Shown: positions 43,540-56,036 of the stretch, piece by piece | How the letters are laid out: each line of letters opens with the position of its first letter | How positions within the stretch are numbered: position 1 is the stretch's first letter | Origin: Nemopilema nomurai | Lineage: Eukaryota; Cnidaria; Scyphozoa; Rhizostomeae; Rhizostomatidae | Assembly (NCBI GenBank): GCA_003864495.1 | Contig: ML133400.1 | Location: 798,575 to 862,574 of the forward strand | Length of the DNA: 64,000 bases | Direction of reading: 5' to 3' | Program-made: the position numbers and the translations under genes | Notes under the pieces: model-generated | Told to the model about the DNA's origin: nothing | The model's input: only the letters and a program-made list of their open reading frames with translations | The model's database searches: none

Positions 43540-45229
43540 ATGAAACAACCCTGCAAGATGGAAGCAAAACGTATTGTAGAGTCTGCACCTAGTAAAGATA
43601 CCTTGAAAACACAAAAACCGCTCGGTAGGTCTTTCCCTGGACTAACAGAGGAACAAGAAGGCTCTTGGAACGAGGCCTTTTTCTTCATCTTAGCTGCTGA
43701 CCACAGCTAGGTCTGATAGATGGATGGAATGGTGTACCGCCAGAGGACGTGACATGGGACAAAGAAATAGCGCTGACGAATAAAGCCATTGATTGTGTCA
43801 ATCACATTGTTCCAAGACCAAAGTTTGTTGCTATTTGTGGTGACCTTGTTGATGCAGCTCCAGGAACCGAACAACATCAGCTGCAAATAAGGGATTTGTC
43901 AGAATGTCTGAACAGACTTGAAAAGGACATTCCTCTGGTCTGTCTTCCTGGCAACCATGATATTGGAAATGCTCCAACGGATAAGACAGTTGAAGCCTAT
44001 AAGAATGTGTTTGGGGATGACTATTATAGTTTTTTTGTAGGAGGTAACAAAATTTGCAATACCTCGCTATCTTATGAATCCTGGTCAATGTGATTAGTTT
44101 AAAAGGCTTTTGAAGATCTTGCAAACTTGCAGATAAAACAACAAGCTCTTTTAAGGAAAAGAGTCTAAGGGAGGAAACAATCTCTGTCCAGGGCTCAGAA
44201 TAAGCATCAAGTTTTCCGGGGTCAATGTGACTGGCCATCTGAAAATTTGGGTGGTCACAAGCATAATTTGCGAGGTCATATCAGGCAGCAATTTTCTGGA
44301 AAACACTGCCCTAAACTAAACAGATGCGAAATTCAAGGCTGTCATTTGTACTGTGGTTGGTGAAAAGAAGGTGGTCAGAGCTTAACGTTAGGCAGTATTT
44401 GACAGCTGACTGTCTGTTATTACGAGCCTTGCTGTTCTACACAAATCCTAACTCAAGAGAGAGATTGATGGAAACCAGTCGGCCAAAGTAAACAACCCAA
44501 TCACTTTAGCTCTTTTTACATTCATCCTTCTTAGCTTTTCATCTTTTTGTAATCCATGAAAAGTGTCAGTGATAAAATTCACTGTTGTGAAATAATGCTT
44601 CTGCTGTTTTGCAGCTTTAAATTTGTGGAATGAACAGTTAAGTATTCTGAAATTTCCCACACATGCATTGCTGGAGCCATGCTCCCTTCAGCTGGGCCAT
44701 TTTATTTTGTTTTTGACAGTGCACAGTAATAATTTCCTAATGTAAATTGTCTTTTGTTATTATAGGTACACACTTCATTGTTGTTAATAACCAATTTCAT
44801 AAAGATGCAGCTAATGTTCCACAGCAACTTGAGAATCATGAACTTTGGCTGGCTAAACAACTAGAGATAGCAAAGTCAAACAAGTATAAGCACAGCATTA
44901 TGTTGCAACATATTCCATGGTTCCATGACCATCCAGATGAAAATGAAGATTATTTCAACATTGAGCCAGAAAAAAGGAGAAAACTTTTGAGCAGTTTTAA
45001 AGAAGCAAACATGCTCCATGCATTTGCTGGTCATTATCACAGAAATGCAGGAGGACGAGATGGTGATTTTGAGATGACTGTCACAAGTGCTATTGGGTGC
45101 CAAATTGGCGATGACTTATCTGGTATGAGAATTGTTCGTGTTTTTGAGGATAAAGTAGATCATAAGTACTATGATTTTGATAATTTTCCTAAAAATGTGC
45201 CTCTCAGCAAAAATTCCCACCTACCATGA
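43540..45229 (+). pseudogene. CPPED1: CPPED1-like metallophosphoesterase with a one-base frameshift, two exons
   Basis: Exons 43540-44043 and 44766-45229 (G|GTAACA donor, TTATAG acceptor, phase 1). CPPED1 is a calcineurin-like protein phosphatase. Motifs in order: FFFILAAD at the first metal-binding site, ICGDLVDAAPG, CLPGNHDIGNAP, IMLQHIPWF, AFAGHYHRNAGG and TSAIGCQIGDDL. With the shift bridged the length would be 322 aa, against 314 for human CPPED1. At 43699-43706 GACCACAG stands where the family has Asp-Pro-Gln; one C is missing from the C run, and TAG follows at 43708. Everything else is intact, so this is a very recent lesion, an allele, or a sequencing error in a homopolymer. Start ATG 43540 is the first in frame. 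The gene converges on the second CSGALNACT-like gene. Confidence 0.85.
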
Positions 45230-45599
45230 GCTCCTTCTCAAGTCTTTTCACCATTTGCTACCCAATTTCTATTTGATCACTTTTCAATGATCACATACAA
45301 GTGTTCAGGAAAGTCTGATGATTTTTATATATTTGCAAATTCACCTGCACAAATTTTTTCTGCTAGCACAGATTAAGCCATAATTAAAGTCAGGTATTTT
45401 GTTTGTTACCTTTAGCAGTGGTGAACTGGCTACAAATATTTAACAGGCCATAAATAACTCAAAGGGGTCTTGGTGGGTGTCACACATAACAAGGGTGTTA
45501 TCAACAGAACATTTCACTATTGTTAAATCATTTTTTCACAAACATAGCATCAATTATATTGAGAGTTTAAAGGAAAACTCCATATTTGCAACAGGGAGA

Positions 45600-45650
45600 C
45601 CCTGCCTGCATTAGGGGGGGGAAGGGAGGGGGGGGGGGGTGGCAGCAGTC
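45600..45650. repeat. Poly-G tract
   Basis: AGGGGGGGGAAGGGAGGGGGG-type run in the 730-bp gap between CPPED1 and the convergent second CSGALNACT-like gene. The rest of the gap (45230-45960) holds 3' UTRs and nothing else recognised. Confidence 0.75.
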
Positions 45651-45960
45651 TGCTATTGATCTTTAGTTAGTTTTTAAATGAAAGTATGACAAGTAAATGC
45701 TCCTTAAAATCTGTTTACATTTCTGAATTGAATAATTGTATACTATTGTAATTTAATCTAAAGTCATTAATCCAATAAGCTGTATTTTTATCAAAATGAG
45801 GAAATATGTGACCAGAATGTGTTTCTCTGTTGGAGTAGCATGAAATATATTTCTCAGCAAAAAATATTTTGTTTTTGTAAAGTGATTGTAACCTTTTTGC
45901 ATCTGATAATTCTTATTTACCTAAAGATTTATATATGGGTATACCCTAGTGCTACCTATG

Positions 45961-48640
45961 CTACCTTTCTAATTGTTTAAATAAAACAAGTCCTAACTGT
46001 CTTTGGGAGCCTTCATATCTTGCTTTTGCACCCAGGCAGTGGTTGTATTTTATTTTGTTCAATGATTTGTCACACTCTTTAAAGTGCCATTTATGAAAAA
46101 GTCCAGGATCTGGTGCTCGTAGTGTCTTGATTGGGCTCTTCATAAACCTAGAAAGTGGAGCAGTAGAATAAACTAATTGATTTTTCAACTATTTGATGAC
46201 ATATTCTATGTTGCAGTCACTGCCCATCATTTCAAAATCAACCCTGAATAGTCTTCTTTTAACACCAAAAAATTTTGTATTTCCATGAAAGGCAATCTTT
46301 GCATACATTAAATTAACCGTGTTGCATCCAGTAAATAGAACAGAAAGCCATAGTTAACCAACAAAAATCATTGTCTTGCAGTTAACCAACAAAAATCATT
46401 GTCATTGTTTTTAGGGAGTAACAAGTCATACATCTCAGACCCAGTGTTGGTGTTTAATATTTAGTGAGATGTTAGGGTCATATATGAGGGGGAATTGAAA
46501 ACTGGAAGGCAGTCATTATAATGTTGGATGCAATCAAAATGTCAAAACACTTCCAACTAGGTCAGATATTTTCAAAAATAAAATATTTGGCCCTTGTTAA
46601 ACTTAGACTGGAGCACTATCAACTTAGGTTTAGGAGCTGCATCTATTTTTGTGGCACAAATCTGCAAAATTGACAAAAGCTTTGCTCTTAGTAGTCCTCG
46701 GTCTGACTCATAATTCATGAACTCCAGTCCCAAATTGGATCATAACTGTACGTAAGATTTCAAGTAGAAAGCTTAGAAACAAGGACGACAGAAAATAAAT
46801 TTGTCATGGCAACACGAAAAAATCTTCCTGACTGGAGCATTGTATTATGGATGGGAGATAAGCAGGAATGTGTGTAGCCACGATGCTGTGGGTAGTAGCG
46901 TGCTTCTGTGCTTGAAATGTCAAGACAGTGTCAAGAATAGGTGCTTGCACGAAAGGTAGTAAATTGCCATTATAAGAAGTCTAAGACATTGCTTAAGAGG
47001 CTGAAGATAAGAACCTGATACTGCTGAAGAATTACGACCAACCTGTTGAATAAGTCGTTATCTTCACCGCCCCACCCTTGAATGTCCAAGTTGAATCCAC
47101 CAACTTTGAGGTAGTCATTCCTGTACATACAGGCCATACCAAACCCCAGCGGCCGCCAAGTGCCTGCCTCAGAATCGATCTCCACGGTGTGCCTCTTCGT
47201 CTTATTTTGTCTCGAAACCTGTGGGTTATACTGCGAGAACAATATCGGGTAATACACCTGTTTTCCTGCTCTTGTGTTTGACCTACATCTGCGCAAAAAG
47301 TTGCGGTCGAAAGTGACGTCAATGTCACAGAAAAACATCAGAACGTTCCGCTTGCCGTTCCAGCGTTGTACGCCGTCATTTAATGCGCGGCCGCGCGAGA
47401 ACGGCAAGTCCTGCCGCATCACGTCGTAGCCGACGATGCGCGACTTCCTCGCGAATTCGATAATAGTACTTTTCAAATCGGACGCGACCGTTGAATTTCC
47501 ATATATTACTATCGTAAGAAAAACATTTTCCTTGTGTTTTGTACATTCTTCACGAAACATTTCGAGAAACTTTTCCAAAGAACGTGGGCGTCCGGACAGG
47601 GGAACTATTATGTTGATGAGTTCCTTAAGCCGCGTGGTTTGTTCCATTATTTTTCCATCGTTGATGTAGGGACCGAGTGGCCTCAGAACGGGTATTGTAA
47701 AGAATTTTCCCGAATTGGTCTTAGCCGTAAAAACGTACTGATTTCCCTTCAAAGGGTTATTATTGAATAATACATCAACAATCTGCACTGTCTTATCAGA
47801 TTTGTTTTTCAGGATTTTCAACAGTTGATTGATTGACCAGTTCCAAGCTGTTTTCAGGTCGGTGTTCCGATGCTTCGCCCCGAAGTTCCCAATTTTCTGT
47901 TTTGGCTCCATGTACAATGGTTGCGCTTCGTAAACCGAGCGCAAATCGCTACTCAAGTACAGCTCGTCCTTTTGCCTCTCGATTCGCTTCGCTACGAAAT
48001 GTGTGGAGCAGTTTTTCGCGACTGTCTTCCTCTTCACCACCTCGCCGTACTGAAGGATTTTCGCCGTGACATTGGTCTTTTCGTAACTTGCAATTTGGTA
48101 CTTCAAGTCGCGAATAGTGTCAATGTACTGGCGCAGAATGTCAGACATTCTTTTGAGCGCCATGCAGCACGGCTTACTGCCATTCCTCGCTATTTTGTCC
48201 AAATTTCCTGGAAATGGGGTAGGGCGTCTCTCCTCTACACGCCCCTTTTCTTTCATTGCTGTTTTAGACTCACCTTCTATTTTGTTTTGAGCTGGATCGA
48301 CATCGGAAATCGATCGCTTCCCCATCATACTTTTCACGTTAACCAAAGGCAGAGATCCAACTGTCTTCTCTGTAGTTCTATTCAGCCGTGTTACAGTCTT
48401 TCGTAGGGTGTTGATGACCTTTTCTCGATATTTTAGAAGCTTCTCTTTTTCTTGGATTTCTTTACGAAGTTGCAAGACCAACTGCTTGTCCATCTCGCAC
48501 GACCAGCTGCCCGCGCGGAAAGACTCCAGCGATGTTTGTCCGTGCAGGTAGTAAGAACTCGAGAATATCATGTGAAAAATCTGCAGCGCAGCAAATGTTA
48601 GCGCCGACCCAAACAAGATCTTCACGTAGATATTCATCAT
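45961..48640 (-). CDS. CSGALNACT: Chondroitin N-acetylgalactosaminyltransferase (CSGALNACT-like, CHGN/GT7), two exons
   Basis: Exons 48640-47043 and 46147-45961 (phase 2 junction, GTTGGT donor, TTCTAG acceptor) give 594 aa. N-terminal signal anchor about 7-28 (LFGSALTFAALQIFHMIF), a coiled-coil-like stem 52-95 (KEIQEKEKLLKYREKVINTL), then the CHGN domain from about 230: IIVPLSGRPRSLEKFLEMF, FSRGRALNDGVQRW, the DxD at 439-441 in FFCDIDVTFDRNF, YYPILFSQYNP and VGGFNLDIQGWGGEDNDLFN. Exon 2 carries LRAPDPGLFHKWHFKECDK and EGSQRQLGLVLFKQ, typical of the C-terminus. It is a Golgi enzyme that transfers GalNAc from UDP-GalNAc to the linkage region or growing chondroitin chain. Same intron position and phase as the paralogue at 36442-38330. 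Confidence 0.93.
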
Positions 48641-48699
48641 CTTCAGTCGCCCCTTCCGTTTACGTTCGTTTTCGCTTCGCCAATAGCTACGGATGCGTC

Positions 48700-49390
48700 T
48701 ACTGCGAACAAGGTACTTTGTAAGGAAGCTCCTGACTCTGATAAACCTGCAAAGTTATTGAAAGCATCGAAAGTTAAAAATATTGAATAGAATGATATTG
48801 AGTGCTATTGATATTTTCATACAATTCACAGCAAAGGATAAAAACAAGAGGAAGACAGAAACATTATATTACAAAGTTCTTTCCGCCAACCACATTGTTA
48901 GAAATCAACTTGTTTTAGCAACAAGAGAAGCTTTGATTTTTTGGTTATGAACTTATTTTCGTTCTTATTTTCCTGAGACAAAGTTGAAGGTAGAGAAATT
49001 TCAATTTAATCCAGGTGGCCAGTATTTCAGGTGCTTTTCGATAATCGAAAACAAAGATCTCGAGATTTGTGCTGAGGGAAGCCATAGGCATACGATTTCC
49101 ATCTCCAAGGCTGATTTCCACGAGGAGAATTTAGCAGCGAATTTCACCACAAAATTTGGTTTTGATTTCCACGTAGTAGCGATTTCGCGGAGAATTCGCT
49201 GCGAATTCCAAATTGTTATCCATTGGCGCCCATTTCCAAAACTTCAAGCATGGTGAATGTGAATAAAGTTTTACTGACAAGAAAGAAATTAGCAATTTTA
49301 AAATTACTAGAGTTAAGGAAACGATTATAATTATTAGAGAAAAGGTAACGATTTTGGGTTAGAAAAGTCTATGAAGAGCGTTTAGAGAAA
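48700..49390. other. Upstream of the second CSGALNACT-like gene, no gene recognised
   Basis: Presumed promoter near 48640-48760. The 49070-49220 part contains recurring GATTTCCA and GAATTT phrases of unknown origin, possibly a decayed repeat. Confidence 0.3.
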
Positions 49391-49397
49391 GGATAAT

Positions 49398-49657
49398 TTC
49401 ATCTGCTGGTGAGAGACTCGAGGCTACATGATCACGAGTACTTTTGCCAATGTTTTCAGATGTCACTCTCAACGTTTGAAGAACTGTTATCCTTGGTTGG
49501 TTCAAAAATGTCGAAGCAAAATACCCATGTGCGTGATCCAGTTGGCCAGAGCGAGAGATTGGCAGTTATGCTGAGATATCTGATAACAGGAGATGCCCAG
49601 TGTACGATTGCTGCTAGTTACAGGACGAGTCTCTCTACCATAGGCAGAATTAGCTGA
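49398..49657 (+). pseudogene. Harbinger transposase N-terminal fragment (HARBI1-like)
   Basis: The frame reads HEYFCQCFQMSLSTFEELLS, then MSKQNTHVRDPVGQSERLAV, MLRYLITGDAQCTIAASYRT and SLSTIGRIS before a stop. This matches the N-terminal helix-turn-helix part of HARBI1/Harbinger transposases. The DDE domain is absent. Upstream there are in-frame stops, so it is a dead fragment. Confidence 0.7.
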
Positions 49658-49659
49658 AT

Positions 49660-52600
49660 TAACTAAGATTTATTCTAGAATAAATCTAAGATAGGATCTT
49701 CAGAAACTTAACGAAATGAGGGCTGGACCTTTGAGAACTATGGCCTGTAATATTTATCACGTGCTTCGTCCATTGTATTATCAAATTACCTATAATCATG
49801 CTGTTATACTTTGTTAAGTTTTCAAGATTGCATTCGCTGGATTCAGTCGGTATTTATTTCCGGGTATTTTTTCGATTCGAAATCTAGAACATTACATAGC
49901 CTTGCAAATTAAATACGTGATTATGCAGGGGTTGAGGACAAAAAGGACGAAGAATCAGTCACTCAAGCTGCACGGAGTCGAAACCTAAACTAAAGGTTGG
50001 TCGAGAACAAAGTTCGTCCATAAGCCGGTAAACGGGCGAGGCAGCATGCTTTTGTGTAAGAAGAGCAAAACGCGCCTCCGCTTCTCTACTTGGTTTCCAT
50101 TTACATGCTCAGAGTTTTGTGGCTCTGGCACTCGATGATGGTCCGATAATTACACTGTATCAGACGAAGCTGACAGTTCGAAATTACTTGCTCAGACCCG
50201 TTGTTTGGGCTCAAAAAACCATCTAAAGAGAAAAAGACATGCCCGCTTGAAGCCCAGAGACGAACGATGCAAGGCTACCGTGTACGAACATGGGGTAGTG
50301 ACCACACAAGGGACACGGCCTAGAGAAGAAGTGATCTCAAGGAATAAAATTGATCTGATACTGGCATCACATCAAATTATCGTCAAATGTGCACGAGTGG
50401 CACTGTTTTGTAAGGAAAGCAACGGGTTTAGCTGTGTCATGGAAAACTCTCGGGTAGATGCAATTCACAATAGCTAGAATAGCAAAACCCGTTTCTGCAT
50501 ACTTAAAGTACTTTTTCGCCCGACACGCCTCGGAGAATGCAAACGTCGGAAAATGACTGCTATTTATAGTATGGAAAAGTACTTGAAGTACCCAAAAACT
50601 GGTTCCGCTATCTCTAGCTATTATGAAGTTCTATACGATAAAACACTTGTTCACGTAGATGAAATTTTATTCTGTGTTTAGTATTGAATTTCGCATCTTT
50701 TACTCGAAGCTATGCACGAGCAGAGACCATCTGGCCAAAGCTTGCATTTTTGAAAATAGGAACTTTTGAACTGCCATAAAAATAATAGCCTGTAACAGAT
50801 AAATACCAAATCGAAAAGATGCCGGAAGACAAGTCTCTTGTTGAAAACTTGATGATCATTTAATAAGAACGAATAATGAAAGATTGCTGCAATATCAGAA
50901 ACGCATAGTGAAATTTAAAGAGGGTGGGTAGTGCTTGGAAAAAATAAGGGGGAATGGGAGAAGGCCCTATTTGTGGAAGTGATGCCAGTGCCACCTCACT
51001 GCACCATGTTGGCATAAAAATGTGCATTCTCCGACACATTTGACAGAGTTGCTTTCTGTGACCTGAAAAATGTTGTGAGGGAAGACAAAGCTTTTCAAAA
51101 GATTTCCTGGTGCCTGTCAACCTCTCCTCCCAGGCGCCACTCCTTTCAGATGTTTTCAATGCAAATGAGGCATAGAAAACTAGTTGGCGGATACTCGACC
51201 AATCCACGGTTGTTTACTTTAATCAGTCTTTGTGAGTTTATCTCTACAAAGTACCGCGCAAATGATGTTTTGTTTGGTTCCTAACACGAGTTCTTTCGGC
51301 AATCAATAATCCATTCAAAGAGCCACCAGAGATTTTCCTTCCTATTCAATAAGTCGTTTAACAGCATAATACGAAAACCCTTCAACTGTTTATTTGACTT
51401 CTTTTTTCTAAGGGTACATATCTAATGGCATTCGGGCAAGTTGACAGCACATACAGCGTGTTTCAAAAAAATACGGTTTCAAGCTAGTTCCAGGTGCATT
51501 TAAGACCGGCCCGTGCGATGTTTATTTGGCCAGGGAAATTAAGTAGAATCAAGAATGATTTCTGACGCCTTTTGAGAGCTAAATGAATAAGGAAGAACTT
51601 GCTCGTTGATTCCTAAGAACGAGCTACTCGCCTTCTCCAGCCGGTTTTACTGGCTTCCGAGCTTCACCCGGCGTGAAATGTAGCTACGACCATTACCAGC
51701 AAACATGCAAGTATTACCTTGAATTGTCTGTGCCTTGGTTACAAAGGAACTTGGAAAGCATTCGTGAGAACCTTTCCCGTGAACGTCGTTCACATTAGCA
51801 ATAACAAAACACACTGCGTACCCTTGCTCTGCAACAGCAGTTCAGCTTGTGCTCACCGCGAACAGCTCCCCATGCCCCTCACGGCTTGGCCGCCGGCAAT
51901 AACCAGCTCTACTTCTATTTGTATCCTGCTCTGTGAAACCAGAAATAGCCTCACATAGCCGTCTTCCAATTCAACAACAATGTCCTCCATTTGCCAGTTG
52001 GCTCTTATCGGAATGTCTGGAAATTGCTCTTCTCGTTCTTTTGCTGGCACTTGTTTGACAATAGCCTATGTCGTGGTTAGCACGGCTTTGCGAACCTGCC
52101 AGGAAACCAATGTTGTTGCTTGACGTAAGCAAAATCACATTGTCTTCATTCCACAACATGGTCGAAAACGCTTTGAATCCGCATATTTAATTTCAATTAA
52201 GTCCAAAACAGACACCATTAGAAACTCAAACAATGCACACAATCTAAGCCCGTATGGTATTAATAAAGTCCCGTAGTATTAGTAAATCCTCGGCCCTAAG
52301 CATTCTTTCAAATATGTTGTTTCGCTTCTAAGCTGGTCGATATTAATTCCGAAATAACATTGACCCCGTGGCTTGTGGCGTTCTTGTGAAAATCGACCAA
52401 AGCATTCCAAAGACCAGCATCTGCAATTCCACGGACCAGAAAAGGGTCGGAATGGAAACACACTGTAGCGATGTTGACCCCTCCCAACAGTGTGATCCCT
52501 TAGAATTTTCTCCCCGTCCTTTACAGTTCGCCACAATGATGTCAGTCAGCTTGCAGACAAAGACAAGCCTCGTCGACGCGGTTAGATAACCAGCTATTTG

Positions 52601-54560
52601 TGATGTGTTGGCCCTGACTGGATCGAAAAACGAAACACTTCATTTCAACCAATGAGTAATAGCCAGAGCGTCACTGGGGGTTGTTCTGTGCGATCTGGTA
52701 ACCGTGCGATCTGAGGATAGCTTGAGAATTTCGATCAATAGTGCCAAGACACCGTGGTATAGGCTGCCCTCGTATTGAAACATGATCTACGACTCCAATG
52801 TTTGAGTCATCTGCCTTCTTGGTTCTAGCCATAGTCCGCATTGTTTGGTCAAGTGAACGATAAACGTCTCAATTGGCAATAATCATTCCTGAGAATCATT
52901 TGAATAATGGCATAATCACTCAAAGTTGACACCGTGCGGTGTTCAATTGAAATTGAAATCTTACTACCAGTAATTGCGTTAGAATTTTATAAAAAGATTG
53001 CTCAGTGCCCCATAAAAGTTATTTTTTGTTCTTCTACACATTCGTTGTGAACGCCTGGTCACAAAGAGGGCCATTTTCAGCTTGGTCAATTCACGGCAAA
53101 AGATTTGCTCCATGTCAAGACATCTCGAGGCCTGGGGAAGAGGTTGGAATGCAGGGCGCGGTAAATCAACTGGCTCAATAAGTACAGCAAACTGAAAATA
53201 TGTAAATATTCAAAATTAAGCTGCAGTTATACCTAATAGCTTAATATCTAAAACATGAGATGTAGAAGAATTGTGCTAAGACACGTCATAAAACCGCTCT
53301 GGATTGATGGAATCAAACAAATGGCTTTCTGAGGCTGCTGGATCTCAAAACAATTTATCCTTTTCCTTTAAAGTTATCCTATGACATATTATCTGTTACG
53401 GATATTATGAAGCCCTCCTTTTATCGACAGCTTCACTGGAATTGATTAGAGCCAAACTGTTTGTTAAGGCCACAACCAATAGAACCACAATGCAACCAAT
53501 AAAGGGCAAATTTGACCGGACAAACACACATAACAAGTTGCAACAGACCAGACAATAGCCACAAAGTTGCTTAATCTCTCTGTTTTCTGATAACTAATAA
53601 AGATATATCTTTTGTCTCGATGGTATGCATAGCACGTTATCACATCACTAATAATGTCTTTGTTTAATGTAGCTGGAAGACTGTAACTCATTCGACGATT
53701 AATGATTCAAGTCATAAATAGACGCAGTAATGTTTGAAGGCCTTGTTGATCGAACAGGATCTGCCAGACTTTACTTAATGACGGAAACACTTTTGATCGA
53801 AGGACAATTCACTCTTGCAAATAGCGTACGAGATTTTCACGAAAACAAAAGGATTTCCAGGGATTTTTTGCTAAAACAATTTAACAATAAAACAAAGGAT
53901 TTTCAGAAAGGTGTACAAATTTTTTTTGGAGTGATTTGCCCCTCGATTTTGATCTCCATCGTGGCTTGCCGAGGAAACAACAACATCAATGACAGCTTTA
54001 CAACACTTCTTTCAAGGGGGGGTTCATGATTGCTTCATCATCAGTTTAGCTTGACGCTAGAAAAGCTAGCAATTTTGAAAGGCAAACGAACAAATTCAGT
54101 GGGCCTAGAGATGAGCCCTGTGACACAACTTCATGTGTCTAGTAGAGACCACGTGCTGTCCTTTGGCTGCTTTGAAGGTTCTCTTTGGCTGCTCAGAGTT
54201 CTTAAATAGTTTCATACTATCAATCTAGATCTATCTTTCATGCTATAAAAATGATTGTATACCGGGCAGAGGTTTCTAGAAGACATCAAATACAGTGTTT
54301 TGTCGTCAGCAAGAATCTTGCATTGTTCCCCAATGTAGCCAAGATTTCGACGCGAATGGGCTGCATATACGACGCTCTAAAGTCAGTCCACCCATGCTCT
54401 TCCCATGGACACCCAGTAGGCCATTAACCCAACCCCAGTATCCCTTTTAGAATAGTCAGCACAGGTAAACTCCGTTCCCCTTCTCCAAAACTTCTGGTGG
54501 CAAGTAGCGGGCAACCTCGTTTTAGATCATTGTTGTTTTTGTCCTGAGAATCATCGTCCG
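49660..54560. other. Long stretch without a recognised gene
   Basis: Apart from the inverted repeat at 50470-50660, open frames on both strands are short. Minus-strand frames at 52159-51853 have a plausible donor after GMGSCSR (GTGAGC) and could be exons of an unidentified gene. None was assigned. Confidence 0.35.
50470..50660. repeat. Dispersed AAGTACTT repeat, copies C in head-to-head inverted arrangement
   Basis: Reverse complement of 50543-50470 reads TTTGCATTCTCCGAGG, GTGTCGGGCGAAAAAGTACT, TTAAGTATGCAGAAAC. From 50570 the plus strand reads GGAAAAGTACTTGAAGTACC, CTGGTTCCGCTATCTCTAGC, TATTATGAAGTTCTAT. Both arms match copies A and B, pointing away from each other. Confidence 0.65.
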
Positions 54561-54562
54561 AT

Positions 54563-55262
54563 TTACCCGACCTGAGTCATTTTAATCCCAGAGATCTCAC
54601 TCTTAGACTGTCTAGGAGTCGAGAAACTGGAATTCATGAGATGCCCGTCTACAAAGTCGCTTTTTGGACAAAGACTTAGTCTCGGCTGATGGAGCTTGTA
54701 CTCAGATTTCCACTCTCTTCCCTGTAATCTGCTCTCCATCAGCGTACAGGACGTGACCAACCTCGCGTACAAGCCCCGGCCCATCCGAGGCAATAAACAA
54801 CACCTCTCGGGAAAACAGGGCAGCATCAGTACTTAGTTGATGCCAGTCTTGAGAGCCTAAATTGAAAATGCACTTCGACACTAAAGTTCTCTCTACCCCC
54901 AACGCTATCCAAATCACTTCACCAGGGCTGTAGGAAGTAGATGACCTGTTCCTATCCTCCAACAGGGGTCAAATTGCTAATGTTTTGGTTCTGACTCAAA
55001 CTAAGGCAAGCCTCTGGAAATGCGCATCGATCCTATAGTCCAATTGCAGGGTCAGGTAGTGCAGATGGGGGCAATGGACATATCGCTCCATTGTACTGGA
55101 ACAAAGGTGGGGCCTCCTTAACGTATACGCTATAAAGTCAGCCTGGTGAAGCAATCCAGTTCCGCCAATCATCGCAGTTGTTCCACGGTTCTGCGTAGCA
55201 CGTATGGAATAGGAGTCAAGAAGCCACTGATCAGCTGGTGATCTTAAGTTGACCACGGTCAA
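54563..55262 (-). pseudogene. Unidentified decayed open frames
   Basis: Three consecutive minus-strand open pieces in changing frames (55262-54996, 54962-54702, 54826-54563) read as one broken protein: DQWLLDSYSIRATQNRGTT, then SSTSYSPGEVIWIALGVE, FNLGSQDWHQLSTDAALFSR and EVLFIASDGPGLVREVGHV. The spacing suggests a retroelement or captured gene, but no family was recognised. Confidence 0.3.
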
Positions 55263-55687
55263 TACGAAGAACAGGTGCTAGTTTGACAGACGGGTTGGGG
55301 CTTGAAGATTGCGCAGTTCAAACAGCTACCGACGGAATCTGGCTCGCGCGCAAAAAAGATACAATATGGGGAAAGAAGAACTTCATTTCATATTGGCGTT
55401 ACGTTTGTCCACCGGCAGAAGAAAACGGACCATACTCTTCTTCCAGCCCATTGGGTCATGATTATTCTTCCCTTTATCGGTTAATGACGTCACTGTAATC
55501 ACAAGAATCACATTCAATACTAAAGCCTGCCAGAGTTGTTGGTAGGGGAGACGTAGAAAGAGTTCTATTCTACATATTATTTTGAGAAGATCATATACAT
55601 AAAACAACTTCTAATACCTTCACCGTTTTTGCTTTTGCAAGATTAGGTTTATTGACACATAATTCACTTGATACAAACTTTAATAGA

Positions 55688-56036
55688 AAGTGACATACAT
55701 CAAAATGACGGCATGGCATCTAAATAACGCTTTTACCAATAGCATCAAAGATTACTCCGGAACTAATGGTTATCTTTGACAATCGGTTTTCAATCAGTTA
55801 TCTGCATTGGATCTCAGTTCAATGGACAGGGCTGGCAAGACTGGGGGGGGGGGGGGGGGGGGGGGAAGTGACATACATCAAAATGACGGCATGGCATCTA
55901 AATAACGCTTTTACCAATAGCATCAAAGATTACTCCGGAACTAATGGTTATCTTTGACAATCGGTTTTCAATCAGTTATCTGCATTGGATCTCAGTTCAA
56001 TGGACAGGGCTGGCAAGACTGGGGGGGGGGGGGGGG
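55688..56036. repeat. 178-bp tandem duplication ending in poly-G
   Basis: A unit starting AAGTGACATACATCAAAATG occurs at 55688 and again at 55866. Each copy ends in a G run (23 G at 55843-55865, 16 G at 56021-56036). The copies look identical apart from G-run length, so the duplication is recent or an assembly artefact at the homopolymer. Confidence 0.85.

Noticed and set aside
47870..48406. Plus-strand open frame of 178 codons
   Set aside because: It lies antisense within the first exon of the second CSGALNACT-like gene and has no family resemblance; a shadow of the real frame.
48984..49256. Plus-strand frame of 90 codons
   Set aside because: Low-complexity repeated phrases (GATTTCCA, GAATTT) and no family resemblance.
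51719..52159. Overlapping frames on both strands, some with plausible splice sites
   Set aside because: No conserved domain could be seen on either strand, and no consistent multi-exon model resulted.
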